64,000 nucleotides of DNA from Methanotorris igneus Kol 5 (lineage in GTDB: Archaea > AGJL01 > Methanococci > Methanococcales > Methanococcaceae), in the NCBI RefSeq assembly GCF_000214415.1, contig NC_015562.1, positions 1,713,130-1,777,129 of the forward strand, in the 5' to 3' direction. The translations under genes and the position numbers were made by a program. Every line of letters starts with the position of its first letter. Position 1 is the first letter of the stretch. Under the pieces are notes generated by a model, which was not told the origin of the DNA, made no database searches, and was given only the letters and a program-made list of their open reading frames with translations. This document shows, in pieces, positions 33,266 through 42,761 of the stretch.

Positions 33266-34287
33266 GAGGTTGTCGAAAAATTATTTCATCAATGAATTTA
33301 AATATTACTCTCTAATACTAATAACTCTCATTAGTGTTAAAATATTATGAACGATTGCTACTGCTAAAGTAGCTCTACATCTACTTTCAGGTAGTTTTTC
33401 ATTTAGAGTTAATCTAAATTTAGTTTTTAGCCCTCCAAATATCGCTTCTATTACCCCTCTAATTTTATACAGTTTCTTATCAAACAATTTTTTAACTTTC
33501 TTTCTGATTTTAGAAATACCGTAATCCCATTTAAACTCTTTTGTTTTAACTATTGGAATGAGGTCTATGGATAACAACTCTCTAAGTAAATCTTCATCAT
33601 CGTAACCACCATCCAACAATATTATCGCACCTTTCACAAAATCTAAAGATTTTATCATTTTTAGTAAGTTTTTACTGTCTGAACTATATCCATTATCCCA
33701 TTTTACCATAACAATCGAAATTAATCCATAATCTTTATAATAGCAAGCTAATACGTGCATTTTGTCAAAAACCCGATACTTTACCTTTTTTATTTCATTA
33801 TTCACAACTCTGATTCTTTCACAATACACTCTTAATAAATGGACTCCAGTGGAATCAGCTATGTAAATTATAACCGATGATTTTAACGAATTAGCAATAA
33901 TTAAGTGTAATCCAACGATTATTTTAGTTAAATCGCTTATTTTAATCCTCTGAAAAGCTTTTCCGTATGTGGAGCTATCTATATGCTTTTTATGTAAATA
34001 ATCGGAAAGAGTTTCTAAATCTCTTAAACTAATTCTAAAAATGTGTTTTATTATTAGAGTAGCTATATATTCATTGTAACTTATAGCTAAAGGCCTTCCT
34101 ACTTTGCGTTTTTCTTTATATGGAAGTAAAATATTTATAATAAATGAAACAAAATCATAAGTGTACTTAATATTGAATATCTTAAACCTCTTATCGTAGG
34201 CTTTCCAGTATCCTTTTCTTTTGGTTTTTCTGCCGCTCATAATTATTATTACTATTATTTATAGTATTCGTATTTTTCGACAACCTC
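33266..34287 (-). mobile_element. insertion sequence copy 2, with 9-bp target duplication
   Basis: Same 1,022 bp length and ends as copy 1 (GAGGTTGTCGAAAAAT). The flanks are direct repeats TATAAAATT at 33257-33265 and 34288-34296, so this copy moved here by transposition. It sits just upstream of the cbiM TATA box. Confidence 0.95.
33305..34240 (-). CDS. DDE transposase of IS5-like element, copy 2
   Basis: 311 residues, identical in sequence to the 15247-16182 product, with the same DDE residues (ADSTG, LDGGYDD, GVIEAIFGG). Intact frame plus an intact target duplication suggest a recent insertion and possibly current activity. Its read-through direction is towards cbiM, so it could influence cobalt-transporter expression. 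Confidence 0.9.
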   Translation of the reverse strand: MSGRKTKRKGYWKAYDKRFKIFNIKYTYDFVSFIINILLPYKEKRKVGRPLAISYNEYIATLIIKHIFRISLRDLETLSDYLHKKHIDSSTYGKAFQRIKISDLTKIIVGLHLIIANSLKSSVIIYIADSTGVHLLRVYCERIRVVNNEIKKVKYRVFDKMHVLACYYKDYGLISIVMVKWDNGYSSDSKNLLKMIKSLDFVKGAIILLDGGYDDEDLLRELLSIDLIPIVKTKEFKWDYGISKIRKKVKKLFDKKLYKIRGVIEAIFGGLKTKFRLTLNEKLPESRCRATLAVAIVHNILTLMRVISIRE

Positions 34288-34528
34288 TATAAAATTTCTT
34301 GTAATAATTTGGAATATTACTTGACTAAGAGTATTACTACAATAACACCAAATTTCTCAAAAAATGTAAAAAAGTATTTAAAATCCAAAAAATATCTTAA
34401 ACCATATAAAATTAATTTGAGATTTAAAGTAAGAAGATTTTAATACATTAAGGCTATAAAATAAGCAAATATCTGCAAAATTCGGAAATTTTCTCATTAA
34501 ATTTTATTAATGTTAATATGGTGAAAGG

Positions 34529-36628
34529 ATGCAAAAATATAGCCATGTTTTTGAAGTATTAAAGGAAAATGGCATAAAAGAGCTCCGTCCTCCACAAAAG
34601 AAGGTTATTGAAAAAGGGTTATTAAATAAAGAAAAAAATTTTTTAATCTGCATTCCAACGGCGAGTGGAAAAACCCTAATCGGAGAAATGGCATTAATAA
34701 ATCATCTTTTAGATGAAAACAAAACCCCCACAAACAAAAAAGGTTTATTTATAGTTCCTTTAAAGGCATTAGCAAGCGAAAAATATGAGGAATTTAAGAG
34801 GAAATATGAAAAATATGGCTTAAAAGTGGCGTTATCTATTGGGGATTATGATGAGAAGGAGGATTTATCATCCTACAATATCATCATAACCACTGCAGAA
34901 AAATTGGATTCTCTTATGAGACATGAGATTGACTGGCTTAACTATGTTTCTGTTGCTATTGTTGATGAAATCCACATGATAAATGATGAAAAGAGAGGAG
35001 GGACGTTAGAGGTTTTATTAACAAAATTAAAAAATTTAGATGTGCAGATAATTGGCTTATCAGCAACAATTGGAAATCCTGAGGAATTAGCGGAGTGGCT
35101 TAATGCTGAACTCATTATAGATAATTGGAGACCTGTGAAGTTAAGGAAAGGTATCTTTTTCCAAAATAAGATTATGTATTTAAATGGGGCATGCAAAGAA
35201 CTGCCAAACTTCTCAAATAACCCAATGTTGAATTTAGTTTTAGATTGTGTTAAAGAGGGGGGTTGTTGTTTAGTATTCTGCAATTCTAAGAATGGGGCTG
35301 TTAGTGAAGCAAAAAAATTAAATTTAAAGAAATATTTGTCAAATAGTGAAAAATATGAACTGCAAAAATTAAAAGAGGAGATTTTATCAATCTTAGATCC
35401 ACCAACAGAAACATGCAAAACATTGGCAGAATGTTTAGAGAAGGGTGTTGCCTTCCACCATGCTGGTCTAACTTATGAGCATAGAAAAATTGTTGAAGAA
35501 GGGTTCAGGAATAAATTAATAAAAGTTATTTGTTGCACACCTACGCTAAGTGCAGGTATAAATATCCCATGTAGGAGGGCAATAGTAAGGGATTTAATGA
35601 GGTTCTCCAATGGAAGGATGAAACCCATCCCAATTATGGAAATCCATCAATGCATTGGAAGGGCTGGAAGACCGGGTTTAGACCCTTATGGGGAGGGTAT
35701 TATATTTGTTAAAAATGAAAGAGATTTGGAAAGAGCAGAGCAGTATTTGGAAGGAAAACCAGAGTATATATACTCAAAACTATCCAATCAAGCAGTTTTA
35801 AGAACTCAATTACTGGGAATGATTGCCACAAGGGAAATTGAAAATGAGTTTGATTTAATATCCTTTATAAAAAACACCTTCTACGCCCACCAGTATGGAA
35901 ATTTAGGGGGAGTTCTAAGAAATATAAAAGAAGTTATTAATTTTTTAGAGGAGAACGATTTTATAGCTGATTATTTCCCAACAAAATTGGGGAAGAGAGT
36001 TTCTGAACTGTATATAGATCCACTAAGTGCAAAGATAATAATTGATGGGTTAAAAGAGATGGGAAATGTGGATAATGAGGAACTATATTATTTATATTTA
36101 ATTTCAAAAACCCTTGAAATGATGCCATTGTTGAGGGTTAATAGTTTCGAGGAATTGGATTTAATCTTAGAGATGGAGGAGGCAGGAATTTATGATAGAA
36201 CCTATGATGACTTAGCAGCATTTAAAAATGCAAAGATGCTTTATGATTGGATTAATGAAGTTCCAGAAGATGAGATATTGAAAAAATATAAAATTGAGCC
36301 GGGAATTTTGAGGTATAAGGTTGAACAGGCAAAGTGGATGATTTATTCAACAAAAGAAATTGCAAAATTATTGAATAGAAATATAGATACATTATCAAAA
36401 TTAGAAATCAGATTGGAGTATGGAGCAAAAGAGGATATTATTGAACTGCTAAAAATCAAATATGTTGGTAGGGCTAGAGCAAGGAAGTTGTATGATGCAG
36501 GAATTAGGAGTGTTGAGGATATAATAAACAATCCAAAAAAAGTTGCATCATTGTTGGGAGAAAAGATAGCAAAGAAAATTTTAGGAGAGTTGGGAATGAA
36601 GTTTGGGCAACAGACGTTGCAAATTTGA
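34529..36628 (+). CDS. hel308: ATP-dependent DNA helicase Hel308
   Basis: 699 residues. Q23 motif (PPQKKVI), Walker A PTASGKT at 43-49, DEIH at 146-149, SATIGN, and motif VI HQCIGRAGRPG near 373-383. C-terminal domains include a winged helix, a ratchet domain and a helix-hairpin-helix end (IKYVGRARARKLYDAGIRS). The very last residues GQQTLQI are a short PIP-like or Hel308 tail. Acts at stalled replication forks, unwinding lagging strands 3' to 5'. GGTGAAAGG precedes ATG 34529. Confidence 0.93.
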   Translation: MQKYSHVFEVLKENGIKELRPPQKKVIEKGLLNKEKNFLICIPTASGKTLIGEMALINHLLDENKTPTNKKGLFIVPLKALASEKYEEFKRKYEKYGLKVALSIGDYDEKEDLSSYNIIITTAEKLDSLMRHEIDWLNYVSVAIVDEIHMINDEKRGGTLEVLLTKLKNLDVQIIGLSATIGNPEELAEWLNAELIIDNWRPVKLRKGIFFQNKIMYLNGACKELPNFSNNPMLNLVLDCVKEGGCCLVFCNSKNGAVSEAKKLNLKKYLSNSEKYELQKLKEEILSILDPPTETCKTLAECLEKGVAFHHAGLTYEHRKIVEEGFRNKLIKVICCTPTLSAGINIPCRRAIVRDLMRFSNGRMKPIPIMEIHQCIGRAGRPGLDPYGEGIIFVKNERDLERAEQYLEGKPEYIYSKLSNQAVLRTQLLGMIATREIENEFDLISFIKNTFYAHQYGNLGGVLRNIKEVINFLEENDFIADYFPTKLGKRVSELYIDPLSAKIIIDGLKEMGNVDNEELYYLYLISKTLEMMPLLRVNSFEELDLILEMEEAGIYDRTYDDLAAFKNAKMLYDWINEVPEDEILKKYKIEPGILRYKVEQAKWMIYSTKEIAKLLNRNIDTLSKLEIRLEYGAKEDIIELLKIKYVGRARARKLYDAGIRSVEDIINNPKKVASLLGEKIAKKILGELGMKFGQQTLQI

Positions 36629-36651
36629 AAGATTTAAAATTAAATTAAGTT

Positions 36652-36912
36652 TTATTGACTTTTCATAACCTCACATAATTTTTTCAAAAATTGAAGTTTT
36701 GGAGCTTTTGCATCTACTTCTATACAACCACAAATTCTCCAATGCTCCCTTGGATAACACTTATCTCTATAAACTTTCACATTATATCCCATTTTTTTCA
36801 AAGCAGCCTCTATCTCTTTTAATTTTGGATTTTCTATGGCTATATCTTTTGGAACCTTTCTACCTTCCTTTCTGCTTTTATTTTTGTCTATGTAATTTGG
36901 CCAAATAATCAT
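36652..36912 (-). CDS. srp19: signal recognition particle 19 kDa protein
   Basis: 86 residues. IIWPNYIDKNKSRKEGRKVP is the SRP19 opening, and PKLKEIEAALKKMGYN is the RNA-binding helix. It binds helices 6 and 8 of 7S RNA and promotes loading of SRP54. ATG 36912 has AAGGTGGTGAAAT upstream. Convergent with hel308, downstream of corA. Confidence 0.93.
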   Translation of the reverse strand: MIIWPNYIDKNKSRKEGRKVPKDIAIENPKLKEIEAALKKMGYNVKVYRDKCYPREHWRICGCIEVDAKAPKLQFLKKLCEVMKSQ

Positions 36913-36966
36913 ATTTCACCACCTTAAAGAAGATTTGCAGTAGTAAAAAATAATAAATTAACAAGT

Positions 36967-37920
36967 TTACCACAACTTGAACCATTTTTCTCTGCCAAAT
37001 ACATACGCAAGGGCAAACAGAACAAGCAATGATATCCCCATCACAACCCAAAATCCATTGGGGCTATCAACCAACGGCATATACTTAAAGTTCATCCCAA
37101 AAATTCCAGTAATCCACATTGGAACTGCAAAGAGTGTTGTAACCATTGTTAAAATTTTCATAACTTGGTTCATTCTTATATTTTCTAACGATAAACACAT
37201 ATCCATCATAGAAACGAGTAATTCTCTATATGTTGTCTCCATATCAATCAACTGTAAGGTATCGTAGTATAAATCCTCGAAGTTTGCTCTATCTTCTTGT
37301 GTGGTAATTGGCAAATACTTCCTTTTTAAGACTGATAGCACTTCCTTATTTGATATCAGTGCTTTGTGGAAGTAAACGAGCATTTTCCTCAATTGCAAAA
37401 TTTCTTCAGTTATTTGCTTGTTATATTCTACTAATAACCTATCTTCCAATACATCCAACTCATCTTCTAAGTTTAAAAGAATCCTTGAATAACTCCTCGT
37501 AATTTGGTTAAGTAAATTATACAAAAAAAATCCTATTCCCCTCTCAAATAGTATTTTTGGACTTTTTGTTTTTAATAGGTTATATAATCTCCCAATTGCC
37601 TTTATTTTATCTGAGTGTATCGTTAATAATATGTTGTCTTTTATAAAAATACCAAAAGACGTTGTTGTAATATCTTCTTCAAAAAGTGGGGCTTTGTAAA
37701 TTATTAGATAGTAGTCGTCCTCTTCCTCAACCCTTGGAACTTCTTGCTCGTCAAGCCCTATGCTTAATTCATTCACATCTATCTCTATTTTTTTAGAAAG
37801 TTTTGCCAATTCTTCATTAGATGGGTCATAACAGTCAATCCATATTAAAGTGTAGTTTTCATTTATATCATCTAATGTAATTTCTTTAACAACTCCATCA
37901 TAGCCAATAACTCTTAACAT
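36967..37920 (-). CDS. corA: CorA-family magnesium/cobalt channel
   Basis: 317 residues. A large cytosolic N-terminal domain with a long stalk helix is followed by two C-terminal membrane helices. The signature GIFGMNF (GMN selectivity motif) follows TM1, and the end is a basic KWFKLW. Pentameric Mg2+ (or Co2+/Ni2+) channel of the plasma membrane. Start ATG 37920 with GTGATATT upstream; srp19 lies 54 bp downstream on the same strand. Confidence 0.92.
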   Translation of the reverse strand: MLRVIGYDGVVKEITLDDINENYTLIWIDCYDPSNEELAKLSKKIEIDVNELSIGLDEQEVPRVEEEDDYYLIIYKAPLFEEDITTTSFGIFIKDNILLTIHSDKIKAIGRLYNLLKTKSPKILFERGIGFFLYNLLNQITRSYSRILLNLEDELDVLEDRLLVEYNKQITEEILQLRKMLVYFHKALISNKEVLSVLKRKYLPITTQEDRANFEDLYYDTLQLIDMETTYRELLVSMMDMCLSLENIRMNQVMKILTMVTTLFAVPMWITGIFGMNFKYMPLVDSPNGFWVVMGISLLVLFALAYVFGREKWFKLW

Positions 37921-37950
37921 AATATCACTATTTTATTTTTCAAGCTAAGT

Positions 37951-38210
37951 TATAGTTGTTTGCGGAATTTTTTGCATTTATAGTCCCAGATAAAAATATT
38001 TGGGATATTAACATTATTAAATTTTCTAAGAGTTTTTTTACAGCCGTGTGTGGAATATATACGGCAAAACCTTTGGGTTTTGCCATTAATTTTTTGAAAC
38101 AATGTTAATAATCTTACAAAATTTACCGTAGCCATACCCATCGAACCGAAGGTTCGAGCAGTGAAAACTCCGCAGGGGTTTTCACCTAAAATTTAACGCA
38201 CACGACTATA
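37951..38210. repeat. TIR family 1 composite element
   Basis: Ends TATAGTTGTTTGCG (37951-37964) and CGCACACGACTATA (38197-38210). Inside are an inner CAGCCGTGTGTGG end, a GGCAAAACC hairpin (near 38063-38084), CGAACCGAAGGTTCG (near 38141-38155) and a GTGAAAACTCC/GGGGTTTTCAC hairpin (near 38160-38185). Fills most of the 37921-38376 gap; the remaining 160 bp is AT-rich without visible features. Confidence 0.8.
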
Positions 38211-38376
38211 ATTTTCCAAAATGATAATTATCCATTTATTAACGTCCGAGACTATATTTTAGCACAATATTTTTTTTAAAATGACTAAAATTATTATTAA
38301 ATTTTCAAATAAAGAACAATTTTTCCTTAATTTTAATTATGCCTCTTAATTTTTATATTTTTTTATTGTAATCCAT

Positions 38377-39456
38377 TTACATTGTATCTGTTTGCATGTT
38401 TGACTTTGCAAATAGTATTGTTGATAGGATTATTATAATTGACGTATAAACTACCGCATGAACCATTAACATTGTAAAGCTTTCACTTCCTTTTAAAAAT
38501 TCGGAGGATATTATTAAGAATTCTCTTGCCATGAATAGGCATATTGTGTAGAAAAAGTACCTTTTTAATATATTTAATATGGATTCTTTTGAATGAATGA
38601 TTTTGTCAATGAAATGTCCTAAGATAAATACAAATAAGGATAGTGTTAAAGGATTTGAAATATTATATAAAAAGTTTGCTGCAAATATTACTGGATTGTC
38701 ACTTTTTGATACTCCATAGGCATATAATGCACCAACAGTCAATATGAGCAAAGCAACAACTGTTCCCATTGGAGAGATTTTTCCTAATTCTATACCTTCT
38801 TGGCCTTTTTTTATTTTTTCTATAAATAATTTCCTTACCCCAACACCCTCAGATAGTACATATAGTCCAATTAAACCAACTATTATCCTCCAACCTAATT
38901 CAGAAAATATTGCATACAAAATCATTGCAAATCCTGCCGAAGTGAATATTAAAGGGATGTAATCAGACATCGTCTTTTTTATGAATTCCTGTATTAGATA
39001 ATATATAGATTCAAGAGATTCATTTTGCTTAATAACAATCCTCTTTTTCCAAACAAAAATGTCCTTTGAATCCAAATATTTTAATACCATTTCGTCCTCT
39101 GCGCCATCAGACACCAGATATATAAAATTAGGCTCATACAAATACATCAAGAAATCTAACTGCTCTTTTATTTTCAAAGCACATTTTTCAGATTCAACAT
39201 CCTTATCTCCTGAAATTGTTGCAATTTCAACATCCTTTCCCTTATTTTTCAATTCATCATATAACTTAACTCCCCCCAAAATTGCATTTACGTCACTATC
39301 TCCAGGGTCACTAAGTCCTAACTTTATAGCTGCTTTTATGTTATCTTCCCTACCTAAAATTGGAGTAGTGATATTTGCCTTTCTCCCAACGTCATCATCC
39401 ATATCAACAACAAGAACAAGATACTTCTTTACTTCAGGCAATTTCCTAATTTCCAT
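38377..39456 (-). CDS. DUF373 family membrane protein
   Basis: 359 residues. A cytosolic N-terminal half opens with VKKYLVLVVDMDDDVGRKANITTP and has a Rossmann-like pattern (ISGDKDV, YLVSDGAEDEMVLKYL); its Asp-rich strand could bind metal. About six membrane helices follow (about 170-345). This DUF373 layout is conserved in archaea and uncharacterised. ATG 39456 has GAGGAGGACGTC upstream. Monocistronic, flanked by repeat-rich gaps. Confidence 0.85.
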   Translation of the reverse strand: MEIRKLPEVKKYLVLVVDMDDDVGRKANITTPILGREDNIKAAIKLGLSDPGDSDVNAILGGVKLYDELKNKGKDVEIATISGDKDVESEKCALKIKEQLDFLMYLYEPNFIYLVSDGAEDEMVLKYLDSKDIFVWKKRIVIKQNESLESIYYLIQEFIKKTMSDYIPLIFTSAGFAMILYAIFSELGWRIIVGLIGLYVLSEGVGVRKLFIEKIKKGQEGIELGKISPMGTVVALLILTVGALYAYGVSKSDNPVIFAANFLYNISNPLTLSLFVFILGHFIDKIIHSKESILNILKRYFFYTICLFMAREFLIISSEFLKGSESFTMLMVHAVVYTSIIIILSTILFAKSNMQTDTM

Positions 39457-39599
39457 TTTGACGTCCTCCTCAAGTGTAATATTTAATCATTAAATGTTTA
39501 ATCATTTAATTTCAACGATATCTAAAATTCTAAATTATGTTTTGTTTGCTTTACTTAGATTCTACGGGTTTAAGAAATAATATTTCTCACTTCTTTAAC

Positions 39600-39985
39600 T
39601 GTCCTGAAACATTAAACGAAACTTTTAAAAAGTGAATGAAAACCTTTCAGTTTTCATAGCCAAACCTTACAGTTTGGTTAGGCGAAATCAAAGATTTAGT
39701 TGAATAACTACGTTATAGTCGTGTGCGTTAGAGTTTGGAATATACTATTGGTAAATTTTTAAAGATTTATATCTTATTTCAAATTTTAAGGAGGAATAAG
39801 GACTATTTAAAAATTCATTAATGCATAATTAATGGCAAAACCAAAGGTTTTGCCGTATATCAATTCCGCACACGACTATATTCAACTTCCCTGCAACCGA
39901 AGGTTGCAGTGGACGCTGCTCGAACCTTCGGTTCGATTTCATCAAAGGGATGTATAACTTCGCTTCTCTCGGTGATGCCTCGTAG
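39600..39985. repeat. repeat-rich intergenic region with TIR element 39714-39880
   Basis: The 39457-40029 gap holds GAAAACCTTTCAGTTTTC and CAAACCTTACAGTTTG hairpins (near 39638-39680). A 167-bp family 1 element has perfect ends TATAGTCGTGTGCG (39714-39727) and CGCACACGACTATA (39867-39880) with one GGCAAAACC hairpin. A palindromic block follows (GCAACCGAAGGTTGC near 39894-39908; CGAACCTTCGGTTCG near 39919-39933). No gene seen. Confidence 0.82.
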
Positions 39986-40029
39986 ATTTTTACTGATTTA
40001 AGCATATTTTTATTTTTTATTCTTTATTT

Positions 40030-41133
40030 TTATTTCCTTAACCGACTTGAAACATAAAACAATGCTAAAAGAACAATTAAAAATCCATAATTAATGCCTA
40101 TCTCACACATTGCCAACAACACACCTGCATAGATACTATAGATTTTATCATCCCCTTTCTCATATATTAATTTGCTCATCATTCCTAATATAAAAGCAAA
40201 CACCACTCCAAAGACACCAAAATCAAAATATAGTGGGCCGAACATCGTTGAGGTTATATTGTGGGAGTAGTTAAACAGTAACTTCCCAATTAGTCTCTCC
40301 CCATTTGGAACAAAGGTTATTTTTCCAAGCAGTATTTCTGGATAGTTCACAATTTTCTCCAAAACCATAATATCAAAATACGCCCTATAAAGAATCAACT
40401 CCATAAAATTCAATTTCCATGCTTGATTTGATGATGCTAAAATAACCTTTCCCATAAAACCAATAAATAAAATTAGCAGAATTCCAAAAATTACCATTTG
40501 CCTTACGTTTAAAGATTTTTTCCTATACTTGTATATTAAGTAGGATACACACAAAATAAGGACATGCACCTTATAACCCAAAAGAACCAAAATTACAAAC
40601 GCTATTAAAAAATATTTACCAATCCCTGCATAAGTTAAAGCTCCAGAGGATATTAACCTCAATGGGTCCGAAACGATGCTCATTCTTATATTATAATTAA
40701 ACAAAGGAATCCCTTTTTTAATGGAAACCAATAGTAAAAATGATGCTATTCCAATAAACAAGAATAAATTATTAAAATTAATTTTATCTCTGTATCTTAG
40801 ATACCCCTCTAAAATACCAAGAACAAAAATTGCATATAGAAAAGAAAGGAATATGTTATCAGTTATTGCATAAGAGCCGTAAGTTATTAAAATGGACAGA
40901 ATAAACAATGCTAACATCAGGATCTTTTTTATTTTTAAATTATATCTTGTCCCCAAATAAAACGCAATTAAATAACCTAAAACAACCAATATAACTTTTA
41001 TAAAGTTTTGGATATCGTAAGGTGGTTTGAACATTATCATATAAAGAAAAGCAAACAAAAACAGAATCAAATGTCCGATAAATACAATAAAAAATGGATG
41101 ATCTATTTTTATATTTGTAATTTCTAATCTCAT
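40030..41133 (-). CDS. oligosaccharide repeat-unit polymerase-like membrane protein
   Basis: 367 residues from ATG 41133, preceded by TTGTGATAAC; the ATG at 41160 lacks a Shine-Dalgarno. About ten membrane helices with one larger loop (about 225-290) containing RAYFDIMVLEKIVN and PNGERLIGKLL, followed by FGPLYFDFGVFG, as in Wzy/O-antigen polymerases. Likely polymerises surface polysaccharide repeat units. The matching flippase-type gene is 16 kb away (56952-58160), so these are not in one cluster. Confidence 0.65.
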   Translation of the reverse strand: MRLEITNIKIDHPFFIVFIGHLILFLFAFLYMIMFKPPYDIQNFIKVILVVLGYLIAFYLGTRYNLKIKKILMLALFILSILITYGSYAITDNIFLSFLYAIFVLGILEGYLRYRDKINFNNLFLFIGIASFLLLVSIKKGIPLFNYNIRMSIVSDPLRLISSGALTYAGIGKYFLIAFVILVLLGYKVHVLILCVSYLIYKYRKKSLNVRQMVIFGILLILFIGFMGKVILASSNQAWKLNFMELILYRAYFDIMVLEKIVNYPEILLGKITFVPNGERLIGKLLFNYSHNITSTMFGPLYFDFGVFGVVFAFILGMMSKLIYEKGDDKIYSIYAGVLLAMCEIGINYGFLIVLLALFYVSSRLRK

Positions 41134-41312
41134 GTTATCACAATATTTATTTTTATTCATTTTGTAAGGATAATGATTTGATATGGGAATTTATATGCAT
41201 ATTTGAATATATAAATTTATAATCTACAAAGATAACTTCATTCAATAAAATAATCATCTAAAAATTCCCCGAGCATAATGAACAAAATTAAATTCAAATA
41301 AAAAAAGTATAA

Positions 41313-41397
41313 CGCGGAGGCCGGGATTTGAACCCGGGCTGGGCAGAGCCCAACGGGATTAGCAGTCCCGCGCCGTACCAGGCTGGGCCACCTCCGC
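41313..41397 (-). tRNA. tRNA-Ser, anticodon GCU
   Basis: 85 nt on the minus strand. Acceptor GCGGAGG pairs with CCTCCGC, discriminator G, CCA not encoded. Anticodon stem CGGGA/TCCCG encloses loop CTGCTAA (anticodon GCT). The long variable arm TGGGC-TCT-GCCCA is diagnostic of tRNA-Ser. T arm CCGGG-TTCAAAT-CCCGG. A T-rich run follows the 3' end. GC-rich against AT-rich surroundings, as in thermophiles. Confidence 0.97.
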
Positions 41398-41422
41398 ACA
41401 TTCACTTAATAAATGAGGTACT

Positions 41423-41439
41423 CCTATATATACTTTTCG
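41423..41439 (-). promoter_or_regulatory. tRNA-Ser promoter (TATA/BRE)
   Basis: Minus strand CGAAAAGTATATATAGG: BRE CGAAAA plus TATA TATATATA, about 30 bases upstream of the tRNA 5' end. Strong match to methanococcal stable-RNA promoters. Confidence 0.8.
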
Positions 41440-41459
41440 ATGAGTTTGAGGTTGTTGTT

Positions 41460-41615
41460 ATATCCTGAAATTAGTATAATTTGGTAAATTTTTAAGGTTA
41501 ATATTTATTTCAAATTTTAATGAAGAATGAGGATTATTCAGAAATTTAATGGCAAAACCCATAGGTTTTGCCGTATGGATTAATGGTAAAACCCATGATT
41601 TTGCCGTATATATTT
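41460..41615. repeat. degenerate TIR family 1 core with two hairpins
   Basis: Core GGTAAATTTTTAAGGTTAAT and TTCAAATTTTAATGAAGAAT as in other copies, hairpins GGCAAAACCC..GGTTTTGCCGTA (near 41551-41575) and GGTAAAACCC..GATTTTGCCGTA (near 41585-41608). Terminal repeats are not recognisable. Confidence 0.65.
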
Positions 41616-41681
41616 TATACATAAAAGATTAAAAACCAATCAATCTAAAAGATTATTTAAAGGCATTAAAACGGTGAGAAA

Positions 41682-42695
41682 TTGATTTTATGTGCAAAAG
41701 TTCATATCAAAGAAGGAGAAAAAACAAGAAGGTTATTATTAGAAAACAAATTACTAAACAAAAATTACAAAATAGTGAAGGAAGGGAATTTTTTATATAT
41801 TCCATTAAATGAAGAGAATTTAAAGAATGTAAATTTGAAAGATTTAAATCCAAACATTGAAATCGTTGAAAAAGACCTGAAATCAAAGGAAATTAAAAGA
41901 AAACCAAGTTTTAGGGAAGTTATATCAAAAAGATTTAGAAAAGAGATTGATGAAGGTTTAATTGCTCTATCCTATGATGTTGTTGGGGATTTGGTAATTT
42001 TGCAGATTTCTGATGAAATTGATGAAAAAACAAGGAAGGAGATTGGAGAAATAGCATATAAATTAATCCCATGCAAAGGGGTTTTTAGGAGAAAGAGTGA
42101 AGTTAAAGGAGAGTTTAGAGTTAGAGAATTGGAGCATTTGGCAGGGGAGAATAGAACTTTAACAATGCATAAAGAAAATGGTTATCGTTTGTGGGTTGAT
42201 ATTGCAAAGGTCTACTTTTCCCCAAGATTGGGAGGAGAGAGATTAAGAATAGGTAAAAAGGTTGGTATTGATGATGTGGTTGTTGATATGTTTGCTGGAG
42301 TTGGGCCGTTCTCAATTGCGTGCAGAAATGCAAGGAAGATTTATTCAATTGACATAAATCCCCATGCCATAGAACTTTTAAAAAAGAACATCAAGTTAAA
42401 TAAGTTGGAGCATAAAATTATTCCTATATTGAGTGATGTTAGGGAAGTGGATGTTAAAGGAAATCGGGTCATAATGAACCTTCCAAAATACGCTCACGAA
42501 TTTGTTGATAAAGCGTTGGAAATTGTTGAGAAAGGAGGGGTTGTGCATTATTACACAATTGGAGAGGATTTTGATGATGCCATAAAGTTATTTGAATCAA
42601 AATGTGAATGTGAAGTTTTGGAAAAAAAGATTGTTAAATCCTACGCACCAAAAGAGTACGTTTTGGCAATTGATTTTAAAATCCTTGAAAAATAG
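41682..42695 (+). CDS. trm5: tRNA (guanine37-N1)-methyltransferase Trm5
   Basis: 337 residues from a TTG with GGTGAG upstream. D1 domain (about 1-65), RNA-binding D2 domain, then a class I methyltransferase: VVDMFAGVGPFSIACRNA is the SAM site, IYSIDINPHAIELLKKN follows, and NLPKYAHEF is the NPPx-type motif. Methylates G37 next to the anticodon to prevent frameshifting, and in archaea is the first step to wyosine in tRNA-Phe. rfcL follows after 66 bp. Confidence 0.92.
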   Translation: MILCAKVHIKEGEKTRRLLLENKLLNKNYKIVKEGNFLYIPLNEENLKNVNLKDLNPNIEIVEKDLKSKEIKRKPSFREVISKRFRKEIDEGLIALSYDVVGDLVILQISDEIDEKTRKEIGEIAYKLIPCKGVFRRKSEVKGEFRVRELEHLAGENRTLTMHKENGYRLWVDIAKVYFSPRLGGERLRIGKKVGIDDVVVDMFAGVGPFSIACRNARKIYSIDINPHAIELLKKNIKLNKLEHKIIPILSDVREVDVKGNRVIMNLPKYAHEFVDKALEIVEKGGVVHYYTIGEDFDDAIKLFESKCECEVLEKKIVKSYAPKEYVLAIDFKILEK

Positions 42696-42761
42696 GTATT
42701 ATTATGCAGCATTAATAGCTCTACATTAATAACTACAAAAATATTCTAAAAGGTGTCTTAT